64,000 nt of DNA from Bacteroidaceae bacterium. GTDB lineage: Bacteria > Bacteroidota > Bacteroidia > Bacteroidales > Bacteroidaceae. The stretch's first letter is position 1. Every line of letters starts with the position of its first letter. The stretch is from assembly GCA_017451695.1 (NCBI GenBank), contig JAFTNW010000024.1, positions 1 through 64,000 of the forward strand, given 5' to 3'. The notes beneath the pieces were generated by a model that had not been told where the DNA came from, did no database searches, and worked only from the letters and a program-made list of their open reading frames with translations. The position numbers were made by a program, and so were the translations under genes. Below are positions 53,624 through 61,399 of this stretch, piece by piece.

Positions 53624-53661
53624 ACAATGGGGCTATGCCACTCGCAGCATAGCCCCATTGT
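53624..53661 (-). terminator. Terminator of tyrS
   Basis: Stem ACAATGGGGCTATGC / GCATAGCCCCATTGT (53624-53638 and 53646-53660), followed on the minus strand by TTTTTGC, about 20 bp past the tyrS stop. Confidence 0.9.
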
Positions 53662-53681
53662 TATATATTTATACAAAACTA

Positions 53682-54977
53682 TTACTTTGCTATAATCAAG
53701 TAGTAGTTCTTTTTACCCTTTTGAACAAGGATGTATTTATCGTTCAACAGATTCTCAGTGTTTATCACCTGGTCAAAGGCTGCAAGTTTCTCCTTGTTTA
53801 CAGATACACCGCCACCCTGAACGAGCTTGCGCATCTCGCCCTTTGATGCAAAGATTGCAGCATTGTCGGTTGTGAGCTCCACAGCCTTCACACCCTCCTC
53901 AATGAGACCACGTGGCACCTCAAAGGTGGGAACGCCATCGAACACAGCCAAAAGTGTATCCTCGTCGAGCGAGCGCAAAGCCTCGGATGTTGCATTACCA
54001 AACAGGATGCCCGATGCTTCCACAGCCTTGTTGTACTCCTCCTCGCCATGAACAAGAACAGTAACTTCCTGTGCAAGGCGTTTCTGCAAAATACGCATGT
54101 GAGGAGCCTCGGCGTGCTGCGCCACAAGCGACTCAACCTCCTCGCGGCAGATTGAGGTAAATATCTTGATGTACTTGACCGCGTCGTCGTCGCTCACATT
54201 GAGCCAGAATTGATAGAAACGATAAGGCGATGTGTAACGCTTGTCAAGCCAGATGTTACCCTGCTCGGTCTTACCAAACTTCTTGCCATCGGCCTTTGTG
54301 ATAAGGGGGCAAGTGAGAGCATAGGCCTCGTTGCCCGACATTTTGCGAATCATCTCGGTACCTGTGGTGATGTTACCCCATTGGTCGGCACCGCCAAGCT
54401 GCAATTTGCAGCCGTGGGTCTCGTTGAGGTGAACAAAGTCGTAACCCTGCAACAACTGATAGGTAAACTCGGTGAACGACATGCCATCGGTGCCGGCCTC
54501 GCCCGACAAGCGACGCTTAACCGAGTCTTTTGACATCATATAGTTCACGGTAATCATCTTGCCCACGTTGCGGATGAAATCGAGGAAGGTAAACTCCTTC
54601 ATCCAATCGTAGTTGTTCACAAGAATGGCTGCATTGGGTGCATCGCTATCAAAATCCAAAAAACGGGCAAGCTGCTGCTTGATAGCCTCCTGATTATGGC
54701 GCAAGCGCTCCTCGTCAATGAGCACACGCTCCTTTGATTTACCCGAGGGGTCGCCAATCATACCTGTTGCACCGCCAATGAGCGCAATGGGTTTGTGCCC
54801 ACACTGCTGGAAGTGGCGCAACATCATCACGCCAACCAAGTGGCCAATGTGAAGCGAATCGGCTGTGGGGTCTATTCCCAAATATGCACTTGTGAGCTCT
54901 TTTTGCAGTTGCTCCTCTGTACCCGGCGTCATGTCCTGAATCATGCCACGCCATTTAAGTTCCTGTACGAAATTCAT
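53682..54977 (-). CDS. tyrS: Tyrosyl-tRNA synthetase
   Basis: A 431-residue class I aminoacyl-tRNA synthetase that charges tRNA-Tyr. The Rossmann fold contains the HIGH motif at residues 43-46 ([10 protein letters not shown]) and the KMSKS-type loop KKFGKTEQG near residue 232. Tyrosine-binding residues are visible in YQLLQGYDF and GGADQWGNI. The C-terminal 70 residues form an S4 RNA-binding domain ([18 protein letters not shown]). The ATG at 54977 gives the normal N-terminus. It is a single gene with its own terminator. Confidence 0.97.
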   Translation of the reverse strand: MNFVQELKWRGMIQDMTPGTEEQLQKELTSAYLGIDPTADSLHIGHLVGVMMLRHFQQCGHKPIALIGGATGMIGDPSGKSKERVLIDEERLRHNQEAIKQQLARFLDFDSDAPNAAILVNNYDWMKEFTFLDFIRNVGKMITVNYMMSKDSVKRRLSGEAGTDGMSFTEFTYQLLQGYDFVHLNETHGCKLQLGGADQWGNITTGTEMIRKMSGNEAYALTCPLITKADGKKFGKTEQGNIWLDKRYTSPYRFYQFWLNVSDDDAVKYIKIFTSICREEVESLVAQHAEAPHMRILQKRLAQEVTVLVHGEEEYNKAVEASGILFGNATSEALRSLDEDTLLAVFDGVPTFEVPRGLIEEGVKAVELTTDNAAIFASKGEMRKLVQGGGVSVNKEKLAAFDQVINTENLLNDKYILVQKGKKNYYLIIAK

Positions 54978-55238
54978 CGATTATATCTTTTTTGTTAATA
55001 TTTAATTCTATTCTTTGCGCTGTCTTAACGTGAGGTATATACAAAATATATACTTAAATCAGAACATCTGTCATACTGAACAAATGTGAAGAATCTCCTA
55101 TTTTGTATATTCTTTAAGTTTCCTCATTGCTATGCTTTCAGTTGGTTTGGTTGAGTTTATATCAACTTGCATCACTTTGTAGTGCGAAATTACTGAAAGC
55201 TGTGCTTAATACAAAGTATTAATGCCCTTTTTTGTTTA

Positions 55239-56048
55239 TCACTCGCCCAAGTGGTACATCTGCGACGGTGTGGTGCGCTTGAGCACAACAAGCTGCACAT
55301 CCTTGCCTGCAATTATTCCATAGTCGCCAAACTCCATTGTAACAGCCTTGTAGGCAAGTTCGGGGTGATTATTCTCCTCGCTCAAATGGCATAGCCATAT
55401 ATATTTCAAGTGCTCGTTGAAATGCGATGCCAGATACTTGGCCGTTACCTGGTTGCTCAAATGGCCACGCGGGCCGCTCACACGCACCTTCAAGAAGTCG
55501 GGGTAACGCCCCATTGCCAGCATCTGCTCCTCGTAATTGGCCTCAATGACAAGATAGTTGGCCTGGTCGATGTAATACGACGCAGTTTCGGTAATATGCC
55601 CCAAGTCGGTTGCTATGCAAAATTTCTTGCCTGCCACCTCGATAAAGTAGCCCACATTGTCGCTGCCATCATGCGGTACCTCAAAGGGGGTAATCTCAAA
55701 ATCGCGGAACACGGTTGTTTCACCCTTCTCCACATACCTCACATACTGCGCATCCACAGGCTTGGTTATACAATAGTTGTTGTTTATACCCGCATGCACC
55801 TCTTTTGTTGCATACACAGGGATGTTTGCCTTTGATGCTATCACTCCAAGCGACTTTATATGGTCGGCATGGTCGTGCGTTACAAACATTGCGCACACGC
55901 TTTCAAAAGCTATACCCTCTTTTTTCAGTGCGGCTCTTATTGTTTTTGAGGGAATACCCGCATCTATGAGGATACCGTAATCGCCTACCCCCAGATAGTA
56001 GCAGTTGCCACTGCTCCCGCTACCAATACTCATGAATCGTATTTCCAT
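55239..56048 (-). CDS. WalJ/YycJ-like MBL-fold hydrolase
   Basis: A 269-residue metallo-beta-lactamase-fold protein with the metal-binding motif THDHADH at residues 57-63 and the later ligands ATDLGH and WLCHLSEENN. The N-terminal SIGSGSSGNCYYLG is typical of the YycJ/WalJ group, which are exonuclease-like hydrolases linked to DNA or cell-wall stress functions. It follows tamL by 38 bp and is probably co-transcribed with it. Substrate not determined. Confidence 0.9.
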   Translation of the reverse strand: MEIRFMSIGSGSSGNCYYLGVGDYGILIDAGIPSKTIRAALKKEGIAFESVCAMFVTHDHADHIKSLGVIASKANIPVYATKEVHAGINNNYCITKPVDAQYVRYVEKGETTVFRDFEITPFEVPHDGSDNVGYFIEVAGKKFCIATDLGHITETASYYIDQANYLVIEANYEEQMLAMGRYPDFLKVRVSGPRGHLSNQVTAKYLASHFNEHLKYIWLCHLSEENNHPELAYKAVTMEFGDYGIIAGKDVQLVVLKRTTPSQMYHLGE

Positions 56049-56086
56049 TATATATATTTTTTATCTTCTTCCAAAAAACAAACCCA

Positions 56087-58381
56087 TCAGAAGGGATATC
56101 CTATTGCAAAGTGCAATGCAAAATCCCTGTCGAAATCGGGGTGCAAAAAGGCAAGTTTATCCCTGCCCTTATATGCCGGATTAACCGCCTTCATGCCACC
56201 ATCGAGGCGGAACACAAAGAGGTCGAACTCAAAACGCAATCCCACACCATAGGAGAATGCCAAATCGCGCCAGAAGGTACTGAGAACCAACTGACCATCG
56301 GGTTGCTCGTCATACTCGCGCAACGTCCACACGTTGCCGGCATCCACAAAAAGCGCCGAGTGTATCTTCCAAAACAGGTGCGAACGCAGCTCCACGCTGA
56401 AATCGAGTTTAACATCACCAAGCTGATTGATAAAATCGATGTCATCGCCCTTGCTCTTATATCGACCTGGGCCCACACTCCTCACATTCCAACCGCGCAA
56501 GCCGTTGGCACCACCCGCAAAATATCGTTTCTCAAACGGCAACACGCGCGAGTTACCATAGGGATAGGCAATGCCCAAACCCAAATGCATTACCATGGAG
56601 TTCCTTTCGTTGAACTTAATGCGGGTAACAAAATCAAAATCACCCTTCACATACTGCGCATAAGCAATATTCATGAAGGTATATTGCCTGTCCTCGTTCC
56701 TGTGCCCCCCCAATAGAGAATTTGCCGCATACAGCACATTACCCGAGCACTCCACGTTGGCACGTAGTGAATATGCCATATTAGAGAACAATTCAACCTC
56801 GCCGTAGGAGGAGTTATAGGAGTATGAATATCCGAGCTTGGTTATAAGCAGATTCTCGTAGTTGTATTTGAGAATAGAGTTCCTATTCGATGCATTGTCG
56901 AGATAATTCTGCTTGAACAGCTCCGATATCCACGGTACATAGATGTAATTCACATCAATGATGTCTAGTTTATGCAACGATTTCACATTTTTACTCCATT
57001 GGTAGCTCCACGATGCAGCCAACAGACGACGGTCGAACTCGGGCCTCTCCTGCGAATTGAATTTCATTGCCAACAATGTGGACGACTTCAAGAAACGCTG
57101 CTCGGCAGGCAACAATTTGGAGGCATAGCCACCTTGCAGGCGCAAACTCAACTCGGCACCATACTCTATGTATGAATCGCCTGTATATCCGCTCAACTCC
57201 GAGATGGCCTCATAAGCGCCAAACAGGCGCAATTGCAACAGTTCGGAACCTCCGAACAGATTCCTGTCGGAAAATGTGATTGAAGAGGCCGCTCCCAAAT
57301 CACCCGCGGTGTTTGTTCCCTCAATCTCAAAACTCACCGAACGGCGTTTGTTACGTTCATACATTATGTAACAATCGAGCAACGAGGTGTCGGGGTGCTC
57401 TACCATACGCAAGGTGGGATAGCGCAGGGCTGTCAACTGCCCCAGCGAGCTGTATGTGCGATCTACGTTCTTTGCCGCATACTTTTCGCCCGGTGTAATA
57501 TATGTTTTGTGTGCCAATGTACGGGGGCGCACCACACTATTCTCCTTGTATAGAAAATCGTACCCGTTAAACGACGCGGAGTCGCATTGCGCAAGAGCCG
57601 CTTCATCGAGCCTCAAACCGGCCTCGGCCACATAGCATATCTTATCGAAGTTATATACCTTATGAGGCATGGGAGCAGCATCCTCGCCGGGCGAATAGAG
57701 AGCTATGCGCATAGTGAGGTTTACATTTGTGGAGTGATGCGCCGTATCGGCTACAAAGGTTATGTAATCCTTCTGAAAGCGGTAATAGCCATTATTGCGC
57801 AACAGCGATGTAATGCGGCGACGCTCCCCTTCGAGATTATCCACGCTGAAAGGCATCCCCTCGGCAATCAGTGTCTCTTTGCCGTTGCGCTCAATGATTG
57901 CAGCCACCGAATCGTCCTCCGTTTCCAATTTTATGGAGTTCACAAAATAGCGTTCCCTCTCGTGCAGATAAAACACAAGCTCCGCCTGTTTATCTTTTAT
58001 CTCATTGTGTTCGTAATCGACCGTAGCATGCAGATATCCATCGTTCTGCAACATCTGCTGTATATTGTTACGCGACTGTTCGGCAAGCGCAGGGCTGTAA
58101 ATAACCGGTGCCTCGCCTATTTTACGCAGTACCTTGTTTGCCCATTTGGCAGTGTCGCTACCCGCCGAGGAGTGTATGCGCAGGGGCACACGTGCAACAC
58201 CAAACCATTTGGCATTGGGTGTCTGTTTCAAGTACAGCCTGGCATTGGCAGCATTTTTATTATCTATGTGAGAAATTACCTTTACATCGCTGAGCAACAT
58301 GCTGCCATCGGGAACATTCTTTGTTACCGAGCACGACTGCGCCAGCAAAAGGCATATAATTATTATAAAAATGTTTCTCAT
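56087..58381 (-). CDS. tamL: TamL, lipoprotein form of the TamA/BamA family
   Basis: A 764-residue outer-membrane protein from the ATG at 58381; an in-frame start at 58414 would bury the signal peptide. The start MRNIFIIIICLLLAQSC carries a lipobox, so Cys17 is acylated, which distinguishes TamL of Bacteroidetes from TamA. POTRA-type domains follow to about residue 340 (VISHIDNKNAANARLYLKQT, YLHATVDYEHNEIKDKQAEL). The C-terminal half is the 16-stranded Omp85 barrel, with the conserved RYFAGGANGLRGWNVRSVGP loop and a final strand FALHFAIGYPF. It inserts proteins or moves lipids at the outer membrane. It is divergent from the RNA methyltransferase gene. Confidence 0.93.
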   Translation of the reverse strand: MRNIFIIIICLLLAQSCSVTKNVPDGSMLLSDVKVISHIDNKNAANARLYLKQTPNAKWFGVARVPLRIHSSAGSDTAKWANKVLRKIGEAPVIYSPALAEQSRNNIQQMLQNDGYLHATVDYEHNEIKDKQAELVFYLHERERYFVNSIKLETEDDSVAAIIERNGKETLIAEGMPFSVDNLEGERRRITSLLRNNGYYRFQKDYITFVADTAHHSTNVNLTMRIALYSPGEDAAPMPHKVYNFDKICYVAEAGLRLDEAALAQCDSASFNGYDFLYKENSVVRPRTLAHKTYITPGEKYAAKNVDRTYSSLGQLTALRYPTLRMVEHPDTSLLDCYIMYERNKRRSVSFEIEGTNTAGDLGAASSITFSDRNLFGGSELLQLRLFGAYEAISELSGYTGDSYIEYGAELSLRLQGGYASKLLPAEQRFLKSSTLLAMKFNSQERPEFDRRLLAASWSYQWSKNVKSLHKLDIIDVNYIYVPWISELFKQNYLDNASNRNSILKYNYENLLITKLGYSYSYNSSYGEVELFSNMAYSLRANVECSGNVLYAANSLLGGHRNEDRQYTFMNIAYAQYVKGDFDFVTRIKFNERNSMVMHLGLGIAYPYGNSRVLPFEKRYFAGGANGLRGWNVRSVGPGRYKSKGDDIDFINQLGDVKLDFSVELRSHLFWKIHSALFVDAGNVWTLREYDEQPDGQLVLSTFWRDLAFSYGVGLRFEFDLFVFRLDGGMKAVNPAYKGRDKLAFLHPDFDRDFALHFAIGYPF

Positions 58382-58531
58382 AGATAATCTCTTACACTCC
58401 TTGCAGCACCACACTTTGGCGTTTCAAACAAATTAAGGAGACGGTTGATAAAAATTCTTGCAAATATACTAAATTCTTAAAAGATTTAAGGTAGCTTTGC
58501 AACACTTTAACGCAACGAAAATCCTTATAAT

Positions 58532-59290
58532 ATGTTAAGCAAGGCGCAAATAAAACTCATAAAATCGCTTGAACAGAAAAAATTCAGAAAAGAGACAGGC
58601 CTTTTTGTGGCCGAGGGAGGAAAAACCGTGGGCGACCTCGTTGACTGCGGTATGCCTTGCGAGCTTATCATAGCAACCAAAGAGTGGCTTGCCTGCCACA
58701 GCCTCTCGTGCAGCACAGCCATCACCGAGGTGAGTGCCGAGGATATGAAACGTGCCAGCTTCCTACGCACCCCGCAGGGTGTACTCGCTCTTTTCCGCTA
58801 CCCGAACACGGAGTGCGACGACAGCCACCCTGCAAAAAGCCTCTGCCTTGCTCTCGACGGCATACAGGACCCCGGCAACATGGGCACAATTATACGTATA
58901 GCCGATTGGTTTGGCATAGAACATATATACTGCTCAAACGGGTGTGTCGATGCATACTCCCCCAAGACCATACAAGCAACGATGGGTGCCATAGGGCGGG
59001 TAAAAATATACTACACCCACTTACCCTCGCTCATAGCGGGGCTCAAAGGCAAAGCACCTGTTTATGGAACATTCCTCGATGGAGAAGATATTTACAAGTG
59101 TAATCTGCAAGAGTATGGGCTCATTGTGATGGGGAACGAAGGCAACGGAATAAGCAAGGAGTGCGAGGAACTGATAAGCGAAAAACTGCTTATCCCCAAC
59201 TACCCCGCAGGACGCGCCACATCGGAATCGCTGAATGTATCCACAGCCACTGCCATTATATGCAGCGAGTTCAGGCGCAGAAGCAGATAG
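58532..59290 (+). CDS. SpoU/TrmH-family RNA 2'-O-methyltransferase
   Basis: A 252-residue SPOUT methyltransferase that methylates a ribose in rRNA or tRNA using S-adenosylmethionine. After an N-terminal substrate-binding domain (KLIKSLEQKKFRKETGLFVA) come the trefoil-knot motifs ALDGIQDPGNMGTIIRIAD, GLIVMGNEGNGIS and IPNYPAGRATSESLNVSTAT. Target nucleotide is not determined by sequence. It is convergent with the DUF4296 operon, with only 3 bp between the stops. Confidence 0.92.
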   Translation: MLSKAQIKLIKSLEQKKFRKETGLFVAEGGKTVGDLVDCGMPCELIIATKEWLACHSLSCSTAITEVSAEDMKRASFLRTPQGVLALFRYPNTECDDSHPAKSLCLALDGIQDPGNMGTIIRIADWFGIEHIYCSNGCVDAYSPKTIQATMGAIGRVKIYYTHLPSLIAGLKGKAPVYGTFLDGEDIYKCNLQEYGLIVMGNEGNGISKECEELISEKLLIPNYPAGRATSESLNVSTATAIICSEFRRRSR

Positions 59291-59293
59291 AAA

Positions 59294-59569
59294 CTATTTC
59301 AAAGGAACAAGCAAGGGGTTGGCAATCCCCTGTTCGCTTACCGAATAGGCATAGAGCGGCTGCACTTCTTGTGCAGCCTCATTTTTTATATCGGACAGTT
59401 TGTGCGCACAGCTGTTGTGCGATGCAAAGATTTCATCCACCCACACCATGGATTGCCGCTCGCCATCGAAAGGAAAGGATGAAACCACCACCCCTGCCCT
59501 TACCTCAACGACATACATTTTCAGAGGCTCCCGACAGGGAAGATGCAATTTGTGTGTAGCGTAGTACAT
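59294..59569 (-). CDS. Small protein coupled to the DUF4296 gene
   Basis: A 91-residue protein whose ATG overlaps the stop of the upstream DUF4296 gene by one base (TAATG at 59567-59571), so translation is coupled. Features: MYYATHKLHLPCREPLKMYV, VVVSSFPFDGERQSMVWVDE, SVSEQGIANPLL. It is polar, has no signal peptide, and is probably a small cytoplasmic protein. No domain recognised. It is the last gene of the ileS-lspA transcript. Confidence 0.7.
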   Translation of the reverse strand: MYYATHKLHLPCREPLKMYVVEVRAGVVVSSFPFDGERQSMVWVDEIFASHNSCAHKLSDIKNEAAQEVQPLYAYSVSEQGIANPLLVPLK

Positions 59570-60351
59570 TACTCTTCGGCCGGATGAATACGCTTGACAG
59601 AGATATCGCCAAGCAACAGTTTGGAGGCACACAAGGTATCGTTGTCGGCATAATAGACAAAACCATGCATGGACTCTATATCGGAATCGTAATTGCGTGC
59701 AACGGATATATGAAAGGCAGAATCGGCTGTTACGGATGCACCACGGCTTGCAAAGCTTTTATCGGCATACTCCACCACCAATGCCGCATGCGCTGTCTGA
59801 CGCAAGGAGTCCATCTTGCCACGCAAACGCCTTGCCGTAAATGAAAAAAGAATGCTGTCGCCCTTAACATAGGTGGTATCGGCAACATAATTAAAAGCAA
59901 TTCTGTTATTCAGCGGCGATGACGATAGCAACTTAACGCGCGCATCGTTCCACAGTTCAACGGTATCCCCAATCATCTTCTCGCTGTTTGCAATATCGGC
60001 AAGTGCCGCACCGCCCTCACCCATGGCTTCAAGTTCTGCCATGGTGCGTTTCTCCAAGTTGGCATAAATCTTTACCATCCTTTTTGGATAGCGGGTGTAC
60101 CACACCAAAGAAGAATCGAATTGTTCCTTTGTAATGCCATGTTTATCAAAAACATAATTCAGATGCAGCTTTTTCTCGTAGCTGGTGGACATAAGATCGG
60201 CGGTCATCACCTGCACAAGATGATAGTCGTAGATGATACCCTCCATCTTGTCGGGTTTTATCACATCTTCGGGTATATCCACCTTGCATGCCACGAACAG
60301 AGGCAGCAGCAGTAAGAGTAATACTCTTACAAAAGAACCATTTATTTCCAT
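59569..60351 (-). CDS. DUF4296 lipoprotein
   Basis: A 260-residue lipoprotein with a hydrophobic signal and lipobox FVAC (Cys22). The N-terminal 100 residues match the DUF4296 pattern (IPEDVIKPDKMEGIIYDYHL, FDKHGITKEQFDSSLVWYTR). This family is regularly encoded right after lspA in Bacteroidales, as it is here (stop and start adjoining at 60351/60352). Function unknown. Confidence 0.85.
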   Translation of the reverse strand: MEINGSFVRVLLLLLLPLFVACKVDIPEDVIKPDKMEGIIYDYHLVQVMTADLMSTSYEKKLHLNYVFDKHGITKEQFDSSLVWYTRYPKRMVKIYANLEKRTMAELEAMGEGGAALADIANSEKMIGDTVELWNDARVKLLSSSPLNNRIAFNYVADTTYVKGDSILFSFTARRLRGKMDSLRQTAHAALVVEYADKSFASRGASVTADSAFHISVARNYDSDIESMHGFVYYADNDTLCASKLLLGDISVKRIHPAEE

Positions 60352-60972
60352 CTATTTCAACGGCTTGTTAATGCAGTTACGATAAAAAAGGAGTATAGCC
60401 ACAATACTGCAACTTATGCAGGCATCGGCAAAATTGAATATGGGGCTGAAAAAGATAAAGTGCTCGCCACCGCAAAAGGGCATCCATCGGGGCCAATCGA
60501 ACGAGAAGAGAGGGAAATAGAACATATCCACCACATTGCCATACATAAAATCGGCATATCCCTCGCCAAAAGGCACGAGTTTCGCAATCTGCCCCATGCT
60601 ATGCGTAAAAATCTCGCCATAAAAGAGCGAATCTATAATATTGCCCATTGCACCGGCAAAAACCAATGCAACGGCAATAACATATCCGACAGGGAATTTG
60701 GTATTACGCACTATGCGGTAAAGGTAATACACAAGAAAGGATACAGCCACAAGGCGGAAAGTTGTGAGGAACAGTTTCCCCCCAAACTCCATGCCGAAAG
60801 CCATGCCCCTGTTCTCGGTAAAATAGATGTAAAACCAATCGCCGCACACCGGGAAACTCTCATGCAGATACATGTTGAGTTTTACAGCAATCTTTATTAT
60901 CTGGTCAAGAAGGATTGCCACAACCGCAACAAGCACTGCAAAGAAAGAGCGCCAATAAACCCTGCTCATCAC
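60352..60972 (-). CDS. lspA: Lipoprotein signal peptidase
   Basis: A 206-residue aspartic peptidase of the inner membrane that removes the signal peptide of prolipoproteins after diacylglyceryl transfer. Four membrane helices; conserved motifs LLDQIIK (residues 21-27), NRGMAFGM, GNIIDSLFYG (catalytic Asp114) and FNFADACI (catalytic Asp183). It has an inserted loop around residues 120-175, common in Bacteroidetes. It lies between the DksA-like gene and DUF4296 and processes the many lipoproteins encoded in this window. Confidence 0.95.
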   Translation of the reverse strand: MMSRVYWRSFFAVLVAVVAILLDQIIKIAVKLNMYLHESFPVCGDWFYIYFTENRGMAFGMEFGGKLFLTTFRLVAVSFLVYYLYRIVRNTKFPVGYVIAVALVFAGAMGNIIDSLFYGEIFTHSMGQIAKLVPFGEGYADFMYGNVVDMFYFPLFSFDWPRWMPFCGGEHFIFFSPIFNFADACISCSIVAILLFYRNCINKPLK

Positions 60973-60981
60973 TCCTCTATA

Positions 60982-61359
60982 TTAACGATTTTTCTTTGCC
61001 TCTATGCTCAATGTTGCATGGGGCACAGCCATCAGACGACCTTTTGAGATAAGCTTGCCGGTTTCGCGGCAAATACCATATGTCTTGTTCTCTATACGTA
61101 CAAGGGCGGCCTGCAAACCTTGAATGAATTTAGCCTGGCGTTGTGCAAGCTGCATCTGCTCTTCGAGCGAGCTGGCTGCGCTGCCATCCTCGAGCCCTTT
61201 GTATGTGGGCGAGGTATCAGCTACATCATTGCCATCCTCGTGGCGTATTGAACGCATAATCTTATCATAATCCCTTTTTGCAAGTTCAAGCTTCTGATTG
61301 ATTACAGCGCGGAACTCCTCTAATTCCTCATCGGAATAACGAACTCTTTCTTCTGACAT
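60982..61359 (-). CDS. TraR/DksA-family protein with degenerate zinc finger
   Basis: A 125-residue protein from the ATG at 61359 (MSEERVRYSDEELEEF). It has the DksA coiled-coil part and a C-terminal finger region YGICRETGKLISKGRLMAVP, then HATLSIEAK. In DksA the finger is C-x2-C ... C-x2-C; here only the first Cys remains, and the others are Thr, Ser and Ala, so zinc binding is lost. The fold is probably kept, as in other Bacteroidetes members I recall. It lies between ileS and lspA in a conserved gene order and may modulate RNA polymerase. Confidence 0.9.
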   Translation of the reverse strand: MSEERVRYSDEELEEFRAVINQKLELAKRDYDKIMRSIRHEDGNDVADTSPTYKGLEDGSAASSLEEQMQLAQRQAKFIQGLQAALVRIENKTYGICRETGKLISKGRLMAVPHATLSIEAKKNR

Positions 61360-61399
61360 AGTAGTTGTTTTATTATGGTTAGTATTTTCTGTTTTTTCT

